64,000 nt of DNA from Pseudoglutamicibacter albus (lineage in GTDB: Bacteria; Actinomycetota; Actinomycetes; Actinomycetales; Micrococcaceae), in assembly GCF_022346425.1 (NCBI RefSeq), contig NZ_JAKRCW010000002.1, forward strand, positions 1 through 64,000, read 5' to 3'. The position numbers and the translations under genes were made by a program. The notes beneath the pieces were generated by a model, which saw nothing but the letters and a program-made list of their open reading frames with translations, had not been told where the DNA came from and made no database searches. The first letter of the stretch is position 1, and each line of letters opens with the position of its first letter. Shown piece by piece: positions 43,767 through 53,276 of this stretch.

Positions 43767-45599
43767 TTAGTCTTCCTTAGCTGCAGAATCACTGGCGGGA
43801 ACGGTACTGGCGGCGCTGCGGGAAACTTCGCTGTCTGTATCTGCGCTGCGGGGAGCAGCAGCCTGGGGAACTGTGGTGCGACGGGCGGATGTTGAGGAGA
43901 GTTTCGCGGAACGGGTTGAGCGTTCGGCGAGCCATTCGCACACCGCCATCGCGGTTGCCGCAACCAGAGCGAGGATCACGGAGGCCGCCATACCCATTCC
44001 GTAGTTATCGGCGCCGGGTCGGTTCATAAGCCGCACGATCGTGACCGGCAGGGTCTGGAAGTCCGCAGACGCCAGGAAGCTCGTGGCGCCGAACTCACCG
44101 AGCGCGATCGCAAAGGACAGCCCCGCGGCGAATCCGATGCCGCGGGCGACCATCGGGCCGTCCACGGTCAGCGCGACCCGCAGTGGGCTCGCTCCCAGGG
44201 TCGCGGCGGCCTCCCTGAGTTTCGGGTCGACCGAGCGCAGGATCGGGATGATCATGCGCACCACCACGGGCAACGCGACCACGGCTTGGGCGAACGGCAC
44301 GAGTGAGCCTGAACGCGCAAGCTCCGGGAACGCGATCTGTAAGGACACGATGAAACCGAAACCGATCGTGACCCCTGAGACCCCGACCGGCAACATCACG
44401 GCGGCATCCACAATCTTCTGCGCCCGCCCGAACGCGGCGGTGCGTGCGTGGCGGGAGAGCCACCACGCCAACGGGAGGCCCGCGATGAGGGTGATCCACA
44501 TGGCGTCCGATGCGGTCAAAAGCGAATTGCGGAGCGTCTCTAACGGGGTCGAGCCGCCGCCGAAACCGGTGCCCGAGCTGGTAGCTAGAAGCCGGTAGTT
44601 GTTGAGGCTCCAGCCGTGCGGGGTCGAGAACGAACGCAACAGCAACGCCAGCAGTGGGGCCACAATAAGTGCAGTGACGGTGCCGAAAGCGATCATTGCG
44701 GAGAACCAGTCAGCCCGGGCCAGCGGCCGTAAGCGGGGTTGCGATAGCCGCAGAGCCGTCTCAGTTTTAGAACGCGCGCGTTGCGATACCGCGAGCGAAG
44801 CGAGCACAATCGCCAGCTGCAAGATCGAGAGCGCTGCCGCCTGGGGCAGGTCCAGGAACGTCTCGGTCTGGATATAGATCTCGGTTTCCAAGGTTCCGAA
44901 ACCTGGTTTCCCGAGTGTCATCATCAACCCGTACGCGGTAGAGCAGTACAAGAAAATGAGAGATGCTGCAGACCAGATCGAGGGCTTGAGCGCCGGGAGG
45001 GTCACCGTTAGGAAGGCCCGTAAGGGGCTCGCCCCAAGAGTCCGGGCGGCCTCGGCTTGGCGCGGGTCGAGGTCGGCCCACACAGCCCCGACCTGACGCA
45101 CAACAACCGAGAAGTTGAAGAAGATCATCGCGAGGATGACCGCGGCCGTGGTCTGATCCAGGCCCAAGAAACCTAACGGACCGGTCTCGGCGAGCAAGGC
45201 GCGGAACGCGACACCCACCACCACGGTCGGCAAAACGAACGGAATGGTCGCGACCGCGCGGATCATCCCGCGCCCACGGAAAGAACGGGTCGAGAGGATG
45301 TGGGCGCCGAAAAGCCCCAACACGATCGAACCGAGCGTGCCACCCAACGCAAGCCCGAGTGTCTGAGCGATGAGCCGCCACGTCCACCCATCGAACAACA
45401 CGGCAATGAGCGGCCCCCACCACGTACCCTCACTGCCTTCGGGCGGGGTCACGCCGCGGCCGATCATCGCCGCGACCGGCCACACGAAGAAGAAAGCCAA
45501 GAACACGGCAGGCAACGCCAGCGCCGCAACGGACCACAAAATGGTCACGATACGGCGCCGGCGCCTCAGCTTGCCGTGAGAGCGGCTCTGCTCGTGCAT
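43767..45599 (-). CDS. thiP: Thiamine ABC transporter, fused permease
   Basis: A 610-aa membrane protein made of two homologous binding-protein-dependent permease halves, about twelve helices. Each half has an EAA-type loop: RQAEAARTLGASPLRAFLTV in the first and KLREAAATLGASPLRVALTV in the second. The double permease is typical of ThiP and of ferric-iron FbpB proteins; the riboswitch favours thiamine. The C-terminal 70 residues are Ser/Thr/Ala-rich and extend past the usual end. A 15-nt tandem repeat (45619-45648) lies between its start and thiB. Confidence 0.9.
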   Translation of the reverse strand: MHEQSRSHGKLRRRRRIVTILWSVAALALPAVFLAFFFVWPVAAMIGRGVTPPEGSEGTWWGPLIAVLFDGWTWRLIAQTLGLALGGTLGSIVLGLFGAHILSTRSFRGRGMIRAVATIPFVLPTVVVGVAFRALLAETGPLGFLGLDQTTAAVILAMIFFNFSVVVRQVGAVWADLDPRQAEAARTLGASPLRAFLTVTLPALKPSIWSAASLIFLYCSTAYGLMMTLGKPGFGTLETEIYIQTETFLDLPQAAALSILQLAIVLASLAVSQRARSKTETALRLSQPRLRPLARADWFSAMIAFGTVTALIVAPLLALLLRSFSTPHGWSLNNYRLLATSSGTGFGGGSTPLETLRNSLLTASDAMWITLIAGLPLAWWLSRHARTAAFGRAQKIVDAAVMLPVGVSGVTIGFGFIVSLQIAFPELARSGSLVPFAQAVVALPVVVRMIIPILRSVDPKLREAAATLGASPLRVALTVDGPMVARGIGFAAGLSFAIALGEFGATSFLASADFQTLPVTIVRLMNRPGADNYGMGMAASVILALVAATAMAVCEWLAERSTRSAKLSSTSARRTTVPQAAAPRSADTDSEVSRSAASTVPASDSAAKED

Positions 45600-45618
45600 C
45601 AGGTACCCGACCTGCTTC

Positions 45619-45648
45619 TTCTACCCGGCGTTCTTCTACCCAGTGTTC
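45619..45648. repeat. 15-nt tandem duplication
   Basis: TTCTACCCGGCGTTC and TTCTACCCAGTGTTC are adjacent, in the 64-bp gap between thiB and thiP. Confidence 0.8.
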
Positions 45649-45663
45649 GTCTCAGGAACGCAC

Positions 45664-46701
45664 CTATTTAGCGTTCTTGCTGAGCTCGCGGAACTGTTTG
45701 ATCCACTCCTCGCGTTTCTGGGCGATCTCGCTCGGGTCCGGGGTGACCGACGTCTTCGACAGCGGCGCGTGAGCGGCCCAGTCTTTCGGAAGTTTCACAT
45801 CGGGGTTCACCGGGTACATGTACATCTGCTCAGGGATAGCGTTCTGCATATCCTCGCTGAGCATGAAGTCCACGAAGGCCTTGGCACCATCAGGGTTCTT
45901 AGCGTTCTTCAGGACTCCGGCGTATTCGACCTGGTCGATGCAGGTGTCATCGATGTTCACGGTCTTACCGCCCTCAAAAGCGGGGGAGGAGGAGTAGGAG
46001 ACCACCAGAGGGTACTTACCTTTGCCTTCAGAACCGGAAAAGTCCGTGTTGTACGCGTTAGACCATGAAGAGACGACCTTGGTGCCGCCAGCCAGCATGT
46101 CCTCCCACGCCTTCTTCCAATCCTCAGTCTTGTGCATCGTGGTGACCATGAACGCGAAACCAGGGGAGGACTGCGCCGGGTCTTGGGCTACCAGCAGCTT
46201 GGCGTATTCAGGCTTGGTGAGGTCGTTGATGCTCTTCGGTAAATCAACCTTGTTCTTCTTGAACCAGCCCGCGTCAGCGTTGATGCACACCTGGCCTTGA
46301 TCGATCGGGGTCAACGCGTCACTGTTGGTCAGCTTCTTCGCAGCCTCCGGCAGTTTCTCGGGCACATAGTCCTCGACCACGCCCTTCTCCGTCAGCGCGC
46401 CGGCCTGGAGGTTATCCACGCCATAGAAACCGTCCGCGGACGCCTTACCTTCAGCCAGGATCAGCTGATTGACCACAGAAGACGCGTCACCTGGGGAGGT
46501 CGTCTTGAGCTTATAGCCGGTCTCGGTCTCGAACTTCTTGACCTGTTCCTTGGTCAACTCAAAAGAATCATGCGTGATGATCGTGACCGTCTTCTCTTTC
46601 GACTCCGCATCCTCCTGCTGAGCCGCGATCGAACAACCGCTCAACGCCAAGCCCGCAACAGAGAGCACCGCGGTAGCCGCCATAAGAGGGTTTCTACGCA
46701 T
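45664..46701 (-). CDS. thiB: Thiamine-binding lipoprotein
   Basis: A 345-aa protein from ATG 46701, with GAAGG upstream. A signal peptide (MRRNPLMAATAVLSVAGLAL) ends at lipobox ALSGC. ThiB/TbpA features are the first strand VTIITHDSFELTKE, then KASADGFYGVDNLQ, PIDQGQVCINAD and VVSYSSSPA. It binds thiamine or its phosphates outside the membrane for ThiPQ. It is the first gene of the unit and lies just after the TPP riboswitch. An upstream ATG at 46728 has no Shine-Dalgarno. Confidence 0.92.
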   Translation of the reverse strand: MRRNPLMAATAVLSVAGLALSGCSIAAQQEDAESKEKTVTIITHDSFELTKEQVKKFETETGYKLKTTSPGDASSVVNQLILAEGKASADGFYGVDNLQAGALTEKGVVEDYVPEKLPEAAKKLTNSDALTPIDQGQVCINADAGWFKKNKVDLPKSINDLTKPEYAKLLVAQDPAQSSPGFAFMVTTMHKTEDWKKAWEDMLAGGTKVVSSWSNAYNTDFSGSEGKGKYPLVVSYSSSPAFEGGKTVNIDDTCIDQVEYAGVLKNAKNPDGAKAFVDFMLSEDMQNAIPEQMYMYPVNPDVKLPKDWAAHAPLSKTSVTPDPSEIAQKREEWIKQFRELSKNAK

Positions 46702-46764
46702 ATCTGCCACAACAACCTTCCAGTTCATGAAAAGGGGGTGGCCCACGTGTGCCCACGAGAGAAG

Positions 46765-46853
46765 ATTCGAACTCCCTACACCGGTACTAACCGGATCAGG
46801 TTCGAGGGTCTGCCACATCGGCACTCTCAGCGCTCGGTTAGCGCTCCCCTGTC
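46765..46853 (-). promoter_or_regulatory. TPP riboswitch (THI element)
   Basis: On the minus strand: AGGGGAGCGC, then CGCTGAGAGTGCC, GGCAGACCCTCGAACCTGAT and CCGGTTAGTACCGG, ending TAGGGAG. CTGAGA and ACCCTCGAACCTGATC are the conserved pyrimidine- and pyrophosphate-sensor parts. It lies in the thiB leader and should shut the transporter off when TPP is high. Confidence 0.94.
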
Positions 46854-46860
46854 GATTCAG

Positions 46861-47323
46861 TACAAGACTAGCCAAGAAAACGATGCGGCACACAATTTGC
46901 CATATGGCGCGCGCCGGGCGCCGGCCGGCTGGGTGGAGGGCCCGGTGCGAGTGTGGCCAAACTCGCCTACCATGATTTGCCCCAAAGATAGGGGATTGCC
47001 TAAGATAGATAGGCGTTCTGTTGCCACGCGTTAATCTTTGCGTGCCCAACAGCCCGTGACACGGAAGAGAAGGTGAACAGTGGGTAGGCAAATGCCCACG
47101 ACTCACCCGGACCACCGTTGTTTGAAACCTGTCTGATGGTCAACCACTGGCTGGATCTCACCCAGCTGCTTTAGGCCCTCCAGCGTTGTAAGCACGGTGT
47201 CCCCAACTGGGTAGCGGGACCTCGCATCGTCATCGGCTGCGCTCACCTGACTCCAGGCGAGCCAACACCACAGCCAGGCGGCAAGGGACCGCAGCACAAC
47301 TGACCAACACTGGAGGAGTGAAC
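46861..47323. other. Long divergent intergenic region upstream of rpmB
   Basis: Upstream of the TPP riboswitch this region must hold the thiB promoter and, facing the other way, the rpmB leader. I see no gene I can support. A near-palindrome GTGGGTAGGCAAATGCCCAC lies at 47081-47100. The rpmB leader is long (over 200 bases) and GC-rich, possibly structured for autoregulation. No obvious zinc-repressor palindrome was found. Confidence 0.4.
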
Positions 47324-47560
47324 ATGGCACAGCGTTGCCAGGTGACCGGTGCAGTGCCCGGATTCGGACACAGCATCTCGCACTCGCACCGCCGCACCAA
47401 GCGTCGGTGGGACCTGAACATTCAGAAGAAGCGGTACTACGTACCATCCCTCGGCCGGACGATCACCCTGAATCTGTCCACCAAGGGCATCAAGACGATC
47501 GACGCGCGCGGCATCGAAGCCGTAGTCGCTGAGCTTAAGGCGAAGGGAGAGAAGTTCTGA
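47324..47560 (+). CDS. rpmB: 50S ribosomal protein L28
   Basis: A 78-aa protein, [20 protein letters not shown] and then [16 protein letters not shown], typical L28. It has one cysteine only, so it is the form without the CxxC zinc ribbon. GGAGGAGTG precedes ATG 47324. Its stop overlaps the rpmG start (ATGA), and the rpmB-rpmG-rpsN order is common in actinobacteria. Confidence 0.95.
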   Translation: MAQRCQVTGAVPGFGHSISHSHRRTKRRWDLNIQKKRYYVPSLGRTITLNLSTKGIKTIDARGIEAVVAELKAKGEKF

Positions 47561-47727
47561 TGGCAAAAGCACAGGATGTTCGCCCAATCATCAAGCTCAA
47601 GTCCACGGCAGGCACCGGCTACACCTACGTGACCCGCAAGAACCGCCGCAACAACCCGGACCGCATCGTGCTCAAGAAGTACGATCCAGTGGTTCGCAAG
47701 CACGTCGATTTCCGTGAGGAGCGGTAA
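47560..47727 (+). CDS. rpmG: 50S ribosomal protein L33
   Basis: A 55-aa protein, [20 protein letters not shown], then [20 protein letters not shown]. It has no cysteine, so it is the zinc-free L33 form. The ATG overlaps the rpmB stop. Confidence 0.95.
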   Translation: MAKAQDVRPIIKLKSTAGTGYTYVTRKNRRNNPDRIVLKKYDPVVRKHVDFREER

Positions 47728-47729
47728 GC

Positions 47730-48035
47730 ATGGCTAAGAAGTCGAAGATCGCCAAGAACGAGCAGCGCAAGGTGATCGTGGCTCGCTACGCCGAGCGCCG
47801 CGCCGAGCTCAAGAAGACCCTGATCGACCCGAACGCAACCGACGAAGCCCGCGAGGCAGCACGCGTCGGCCTGCAGAAGCTCCCACGTGACGCTTCTCCA
47901 GTTCGCGTTCGCAACCGTGACTCCATCGACGGCCGCCCACGCGGTACCTTCCAGAAGTTCGGTATCTCGCGTGTGCGTTTCCGCGAAATGGCTCACAAGG
48001 GCGAGCTGCCAGGCATCACCAAGTCGTCCTGGTAA
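47730..48035 (+). CDS. rpsN: 30S ribosomal protein S14 (zinc-free form)
   Basis: A 101-aa protein beginning [20 protein letters not shown] and carrying [20 protein letters not shown]. It is the long S14 form without the CxxC-CxxC zinc site of the 61-residue type. It starts 2 bases after rpmG. Together with cysteine-free L33 this cluster is the zinc-independent ribosomal set, in many actinobacteria a Zur-controlled alternative. Whether it is the only copy in this genome cannot be told. Confidence 0.95.
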   Translation: MAKKSKIAKNEQRKVIVARYAERRAELKKTLIDPNATDEAREAARVGLQKLPRDASPVRVRNRDSIDGRPRGTFQKFGISRVRFREMAHKGELPGITKSSW

Positions 48036-48109
48036 TCGCTCACGCTTCCTCACCACTGTGAGGAACACATAGCGTCAACAGCGGCACACACAAGCATCGC
48101 ACGCTGTCA

Positions 48110-48162
48110 CGGACGTCCCGGCTCCAGCTGAAAAGAACATCAGCGAGGCGCCGGGACGTCCG
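48110..48162. terminator. Terminator after rpsN
   Basis: A perfect 13-bp stem, CGGACGTCCCGGC (48110-48122) with GCCGGGACGTCCG (48150-48162), around a 27-nt loop, then CGTTTAAG. The rest of the gap to 48390 is AT-richer and probably holds the HU promoter. Confidence 0.75.
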
Positions 48163-48390
48163 CGTTTAAGCAGGTTTAGGCCGCTCCGTTCGTGTTTTCG
48201 CCGCCAGAAACCGCTCTAAGAAGCTCTAATCAGCCAAAAATCTGGGTAAATTCTCACTCAACGCGGAAAATCCGCCCCGAAACACGCGAAATTCTGGGAA
48301 AACCTGTTAGTTTCATATCCAGGCCCCGAAACCTGGGGCAATCCTCAGCCCTCACTGGTTGGGGAGTATCCGAGTCCAGGAGGACAAGTA

Positions 48391-48669
48391 ATGAACCGCA
48401 GTGAGCTTGTGAGCGCTATCGCGAACAACACCGGCCAGACCCAGACCACGGTTAACGACGTACTGGATGCCCTCTTCCAGACCGTGACCGAGCAGATCTC
48501 CCAGGGCAACAAGGTCTCCATCCCAGGCTGGATGTCCTTCGAGCGCACCAACCGTGCCGCACGCCAGGGTCGCAACCCACAGACCGGCGAGACCATCCAG
48601 ATCCCTGCTGGTCACTCCGTTAAGCTCTCCGCTGGCTCCAAGCTGAAGGCTGCTGTTTCCAATAAGTAA
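48391..48669 (+). CDS. HU-family DNA-binding protein
   Basis: A 92-aa nucleoid protein. The start MNRSELVSAIANNTGQTQ and the arm region NRAARQGRNPQTGETIQIPA (the DNA-gripping beta arm with the Arg-Asn-Pro tip) are characteristic. It lacks the long lysine-rich tail of mycobacterial or streptomycete HupB/HupS. CAGGAGGACAAGT precedes the ATG. It is monocistronic. Confidence 0.95.
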   Translation: MNRSELVSAIANNTGQTQTTVNDVLDALFQTVTEQISQGNKVSIPGWMSFERTNRAARQGRNPQTGETIQIPAGHSVKLSAGSKLKAAVSNK

Positions 48670-48692
48670 GTCTTACAGCGCAAGCTGAGCAG

Positions 48693-48734
48693 TAAACCCG
48701 CCCCAACCACGCAGGTTGGAGTGGGTTTACTTTT
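48693..48734 (+). terminator. Rho-independent terminator after the HU gene
   Basis: TAAACCCGCCCCAACC pairs with GGTTGGAGTGGGTTTA (two imperfect positions), followed by CTTTTT. Confidence 0.85.
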
Positions 48735-48842
48735 TAAACACAAGCGGGGCACCGCTTCCCACAGCGGCACCGCCTAAACTGGATCTGATGAGCTCCGCTC
48801 ACGTGAACCTCCTCTGAAGAAATGCCCTCAGGAAAGGCGCCC

Positions 48843-51128
48843 ATGTCGCACTCGCAGGTTGCAACGTCCAAGCGTGCCTCCGCCGAGCCCGCCCGCGGAA
48901 GCGAGGACCCTTCCGCGAAGAACGCGAGGCTCGCGGCAGACAACCCTCGAGTCGCATACGCGCTCACCTGGATTTCCGCGCCCATCGGGCTCATAACCCT
49001 CTTCCTCGCGCTCTCGTACTCCGGTACAGCGCTCTCCGTTCTACTCGGTGACCCGGGCGTGGTGACCCGCTACGGCCTGCCGATCGCGCGCTGGGTTCAC
49101 GACATCAGCTTCTCGATCACGCTCGGCACGCTCATCTTCGTGTGCGCGATCATCCCGCGTACCACCCGGCCACAGCGCACCACTCGGGCCGCAGGTTCCA
49201 CTGATGGTGGGGAATTCACCAAAGCGTTCAACCGGCTCGTTACCGTCGGTTCCGTCGCAGCGATCGTGTGGGCGTTCGCTGCGATGTCCACGCTCGTTCT
49301 CAGTTATTCGGATGCCGCCGCGCTCCCCGTCACCGCAGACAAATCCTTCACTGACGGCATCTTCGACTACATGCTGAACTTCGATTTCGGCCGAAGCTGG
49401 GCCGTGGTCGTTTCCCTCGCGATCATCACGAGCACCACCATGATCGCCGCCCGCAGCGCCAACGCGCTCGGCTGGGCCGCAGGCTTCGCAGGGGTTGCCC
49501 TCGTGCCGCTGGCGCTACTCGGCCATGCCGCCGGCGGTGACGACCACTGGGGAGCCGTGAACTCGATGGGCCTGCACCTACTCGGCGTCGTCGCGTGGGG
49601 CGGCGGGCTCGTAGCACTCGCCGTTGTTTCCGGGCTGCTTGGCGGAGCGCAAAAGAACATCACCGGCCCTGATACCAACCCCGCCGCAGCGGAAGTCCTG
49701 CAACGATTCTCGCACCTAGCTGGCGCATCGTTCTTCCTGGTCGTGCTCTCCGGCGTAGCGGCAGGTGCGATCCGCGTCCACACCCTTCAGCAGCTCTTCG
49801 GAACCCAATACGGTCTGTTCCTCATCTTCAAAGCCTTCCTCTCGGTGATCCTGGGCTTCCTCGGGATCATCCACCGCTCCAACATCATTCCGCGCCTGAA
49901 AAACGGCGACCTCACCGCACGCAAAGCCGCGTGGCGCATCATCGGTGTTGAAGTAGCGATCATGTCCGCCGTATCGGCGATCGCTGTGGTGCTCGCCCGC
50001 ACCCAACCGCCGGTATCCACCGCGCCGCCGGAAGTCATGTCCCCGGCCCGCCGCCTCTCCGGCTACGAGCTACCACCCGAGCTGACCATCTCATCGTGGG
50101 CGAGTGTGTGGCGCTTCGACTGGCTGTGGGTCGCGATCATTATCTTCCTCGCGATCGCCTACGGCCGCTGGGCCTACCGCGTCCATGCTAAAGGCGGGCA
50201 CTGGGACTGGTGGCGCACCCTCAGCTTCTATGTGGGCTTGATCTTCCTGTTCTACATCACATCCGGGCCCATCGCGGTGTACGGGCAGAACCTGTTCTCG
50301 ATGCACATGGTCGCTCACATGGCGCTCACCATGGTCGCGCCGTTCTTCCTGGTGGTCGGGTCCCCGATCGCGCTGGCCCTCAAAGCGATCCCCGCCCGGC
50401 GTGACGGCACCCGCGGCCCCCGCGAATGGACCCTGGTGTTCCTGCACTCCAAGTGGGCTAAAGGCGTCACGCACCCGATTGTCGCGGCCGTGAACTTCAC
50501 GGCCTCGATCGTGATCTTCTACTCGACTGACCTCATGTGGTTCTCCATGAAATACCACTTAGGCCACGAGTTCATGAACTTCCACTTCCTGCTGACCGGC
50601 TACGTCTTGGCCGTCAACATGATCGGGCTGGACCCGCTGCCGAACCGCGCCCCATACTTTGTGCGGCTCGTGATCCTGCTGATCACCATGATCTTCCACG
50701 CGTTCTACGCGACCAGCATCATGGGCACCGACGTTTTGATCCAGCCGGACTGGTTCGGCAACCAGGGCCGCGATTGGGGCCCGAGCGCGATCGAAGATCA
50801 ACGAATAGGCGCCGGTGTCATGTGGGGCATCGGCGAAGTACCGACGCTCATGCTCGCCGTGGGCGTGGCCGTTGCATGGTCCCGCTCCGATGAACGGATA
50901 GCCCGCCGCGACGAACGCGTTGCCGAACGTACCGGAAACCGCGAACTGCGCGACTACAACCAGATGCTGCAGCAGCTGCAGGGCGCCCAGGCCGACGGCC
51001 TCGAAGAAGCCCGCCGCGCAGCCCGCATCCGCGCGGGCCTGCCGGCAGAAGGCTTACCGGAGGACGAGGCCGAGGCACCGGAGGGCAAGGACGAAGCGGA
51101 GGGCCGCGACGATACGCCGCGGGCATAA
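48843..51128 (+). CDS. CopD / CtaG fusion: copper import and cytochrome oxidase assembly
   Basis: A 761-aa protein. ATG 48843 follows GGAAAGG at good spacing; an ATG at 48822 would add 7 residues. About fourteen membrane segments are seen. The first half (about 40-390) is CopD-like, with histidines in LLGHAAGGDDHWGAVNSMGL, HLAGASFFLVVLSG and a periplasmic loop. The second half (about 430-690) is CtaG/Caa3-like, with YITSGPIAVYGQNLFSMHMV, AHMALTMVAPFFLVVGSP and YHLGHEFMNFHFLLTGYVLA. Such fusions are common in actinobacteria and serve copper delivery to cytochrome c oxidase. The acidic tail (EDEAEAPEGKDEAEGRDD) is cytoplasmic. Confidence 0.88.
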   Translation: MSHSQVATSKRASAEPARGSEDPSAKNARLAADNPRVAYALTWISAPIGLITLFLALSYSGTALSVLLGDPGVVTRYGLPIARWVHDISFSITLGTLIFVCAIIPRTTRPQRTTRAAGSTDGGEFTKAFNRLVTVGSVAAIVWAFAAMSTLVLSYSDAAALPVTADKSFTDGIFDYMLNFDFGRSWAVVVSLAIITSTTMIAARSANALGWAAGFAGVALVPLALLGHAAGGDDHWGAVNSMGLHLLGVVAWGGGLVALAVVSGLLGGAQKNITGPDTNPAAAEVLQRFSHLAGASFFLVVLSGVAAGAIRVHTLQQLFGTQYGLFLIFKAFLSVILGFLGIIHRSNIIPRLKNGDLTARKAAWRIIGVEVAIMSAVSAIAVVLARTQPPVSTAPPEVMSPARRLSGYELPPELTISSWASVWRFDWLWVAIIIFLAIAYGRWAYRVHAKGGHWDWWRTLSFYVGLIFLFYITSGPIAVYGQNLFSMHMVAHMALTMVAPFFLVVGSPIALALKAIPARRDGTRGPREWTLVFLHSKWAKGVTHPIVAAVNFTASIVIFYSTDLMWFSMKYHLGHEFMNFHFLLTGYVLAVNMIGLDPLPNRAPYFVRLVILLITMIFHAFYATSIMGTDVLIQPDWFGNQGRDWGPSAIEDQRIGAGVMWGIGEVPTLMLAVGVAVAWSRSDERIARRDERVAERTGNRELRDYNQMLQQLQGAQADGLEEARRAARIRAGLPAEGLPEDEAEAPEGKDEAEGRDDTPRA

Positions 51129-51253
51129 AGCGTGATGTTACGCGCCAAAAGCGTTGGCATGAGGCGAACTTCTAGAATGGACACAATCCGCCCCGCCCTC
51201 GGCGTGGCGAGTGAAAACCCCATGTCAAGCCCCGTCTGAAACCAGGAGTTAAG

Positions 51254-53179
51254 GTGTCTGCTGAGTCTGATGCACTTCGTACCGGCGTCCGTTTGCGCGC
51301 GAGTGAGCTTCGTGGCCGCGGCTGGATGAACACCGGCGGTAAGGACCTTGACCTTGCGAGCCTTCGCGGCAAGATCGTGATCCTGGATTTCTGGACGTTC
51401 TGCTGCATCAACTGCCTGCACGTGCTCGACGAGCTACGCCCACTCGAGGAGAAATACAGCGACGTGCTGGTCACGATCGGTGTGCACAGCCCCAAGTTTG
51501 AGCACGAGGCGAAGAAGGAAGCGCTCGAGGCCGCGGTTGAACGCTACGAGATCGAACACCCGGTCCTGGATGACCCCGAGCTGCTGACGTGGCAGGCCTA
51601 TACGGCACGTGCCTGGCCCACGCTCGTGGTCCTGGACCCGGAGGGCTACATCGTTGCGCATCTCTCGGGTGAGGGTCACGCGGCCGGTCTTGAATCTTTG
51701 GTTGAAGAGCTCATCGAAGAGCACGATGCGAAGGGCACCTTGCACCGCGGTGACGGCCCGTACGTCGCCCCGCCGGCACGCGAAGGGGACCTCCGCTTCC
51801 CAGGTTCGGCGATCGAGCTGCCGAACGGCCAGTTCCTCGTCGTGGATTCGGGCCACCACCGGCTCACGATCATGGACACGGACCTCGTGACCAAGGTCGG
51901 TCAGATCGGCACTGGGGAGCGCGGCTTCGCGGACGGCTCCGCGGACACCGCTCGCTTCAACGAGCCGCAGGGTGCCGCGGTCGTTCCCGGCCACATCGCG
52001 GAGAAGGTGGGCTACGACGTCCTGGTTGCTGACACCGTGAACCACCGCCTGCGTGGCGTTAACACGGCCACGGGCGAGGTCACGACTGTTGCCGGTAACG
52101 GTGTGCAGCGCCTGCTCGATGCCGAACGCGCCCGCCTGCAGGACGCCGGTTGGTCGCGTGAGCTGGGGGAGAACGCTACCGAGCTTTCGCTCTCATCCCC
52201 GTGGGACCTTGCGTGGGCAGAGAAGGCTGGCCGGTTCATCGTCGCTATGGCGGGAACCCACCAGATCTTCGGTTTCGACCCCGTCAAGGCCGAGGTCACG
52301 CTGGAGGCTGGCTCCGGCATCGAAGGCTTGGATGACGGTACTGCGGATGTCGCGATGTTCGCGCAGCCTTCCGGTGTGGATGTGGATGCGAACGGGGACG
52401 TGTGGATCGCGGATTCGGAGACCTCCGCGGTGCGTGTGCTGCGCCTGGGTGAGGACGGCACGGTCGCCAAGGTTGAGACTGCGACCGGCCTGGGGCTGTT
52501 CGATTTCGGCTTCCGCGACGGTCCGGCCGATGAGGCGCGTCTGCAGCACCCGTTGGGTGTTTCGGTTCTGCCGGATGGCTCGGTTGCGATCGCTGATACC
52601 TATAACGGTGCGGTGCGCCGCTATGACCCCGAAACGCATACGGTCGGCACCCTCGCCGAGGGCCTACAGGAACCGGCGGAAGTGCTCGTGGACCACAGCG
52701 TTGGTGGAGATCCGGTCCTGTTGGTGGTCGAAACGAACCGGCATCAGCTCGTGAGGGTCCCGCTGCCGAAGGAAGCGACCACGGTTGACCGTGGCGCATC
52801 CCAGACCCAGCGCCCAAAGACCCTGGTGAAGCCCGGCACCCACAAGCTGACCGCACGCTTCACCGCTCCTGCGGGCCAGAAGCTCGACTACCGTTGGGGT
52901 GACCCAACCCAGCTACAGGTTTCTGCGTCCCCTGAAGAACTCATCCTAGAAGGCGCTGGCACGAGCCAAGGGCTCACGCGTGAGCTCGTCCTCAACCCGG
53001 AGATTGTGCACGGCGTTCTGCATATCACCGCGCGTGCTGCAGCCTGCGATGGTGAGGAAGGCCAGGAGATCCCGGACCACGCCGCCTGCCATCTATACCA
53101 GCAGGACTGGGGTATCCCAGTGCAGCTGGATGAGGCGGGGGAGGACCACCTCGAACTCGACCTGCGCGGCCTGAACTAG
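51254..53179 (+). CDS. Thioredoxin-fold / NHL-repeat protein (NHLRC2-like)
   Basis: A 641-aa protein from GTG 51254 with AGGAGTTAAG upstream. Residues 15-165 are a thioredoxin-like domain with FWTFCCINCLHVL (CCINC instead of CxxC plain) and the cis-Pro region RAWPTLVVLDPEG. Residues 175-500 carry NHL beta-propeller repeats (NGQFLVVDSGHHRLTIMDTD, PSGVDVDANGDVWIADSE, HPLGVSVLPDGSVAIADTYN). A C-terminal beta domain follows. No signal peptide is seen, so it is cytoplasmic. The function of bacterial NHLRC2-like proteins is not established; redox-linked repair or scaffolding is a guess. Confidence 0.85.
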   Translation: MSAESDALRTGVRLRASELRGRGWMNTGGKDLDLASLRGKIVILDFWTFCCINCLHVLDELRPLEEKYSDVLVTIGVHSPKFEHEAKKEALEAAVERYEIEHPVLDDPELLTWQAYTARAWPTLVVLDPEGYIVAHLSGEGHAAGLESLVEELIEEHDAKGTLHRGDGPYVAPPAREGDLRFPGSAIELPNGQFLVVDSGHHRLTIMDTDLVTKVGQIGTGERGFADGSADTARFNEPQGAAVVPGHIAEKVGYDVLVADTVNHRLRGVNTATGEVTTVAGNGVQRLLDAERARLQDAGWSRELGENATELSLSSPWDLAWAEKAGRFIVAMAGTHQIFGFDPVKAEVTLEAGSGIEGLDDGTADVAMFAQPSGVDVDANGDVWIADSETSAVRVLRLGEDGTVAKVETATGLGLFDFGFRDGPADEARLQHPLGVSVLPDGSVAIADTYNGAVRRYDPETHTVGTLAEGLQEPAEVLVDHSVGGDPVLLVVETNRHQLVRVPLPKEATTVDRGASQTQRPKTLVKPGTHKLTARFTAPAGQKLDYRWGDPTQLQVSASPEELILEGAGTSQGLTRELVLNPEIVHGVLHITARAAACDGEEGQEIPDHAACHLYQQDWGIPVQLDEAGEDHLELDLRGLN

Positions 53180-53276
53180 TGCGGCCGCGGCCTAAACTAA
53201 CGTCGGCATAGCGTCAGCTTGGCTGGCATGCCGCCGTGCCAGCGGCGCCACGTCAGCGCGGCAACTCTTAACAAGG

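Noticed and set aside
43039-46701. Reading the thiBPQ unit as a ferric-iron (FbpABC) transporter
   Set aside because: The double permease fits both families, but a clear TPP riboswitch precedes the binding protein, whose first strand (THDSF) is ThiB-like.
47103-47216. Minus-strand peptide ([19 protein letters not shown] region) upstream of rpmB
   Set aside because: The short stretch looks protein-like, but its frame is Cys/Arg-rich antisense of rpmB further up and has no credible start. I could not tie it to any family.
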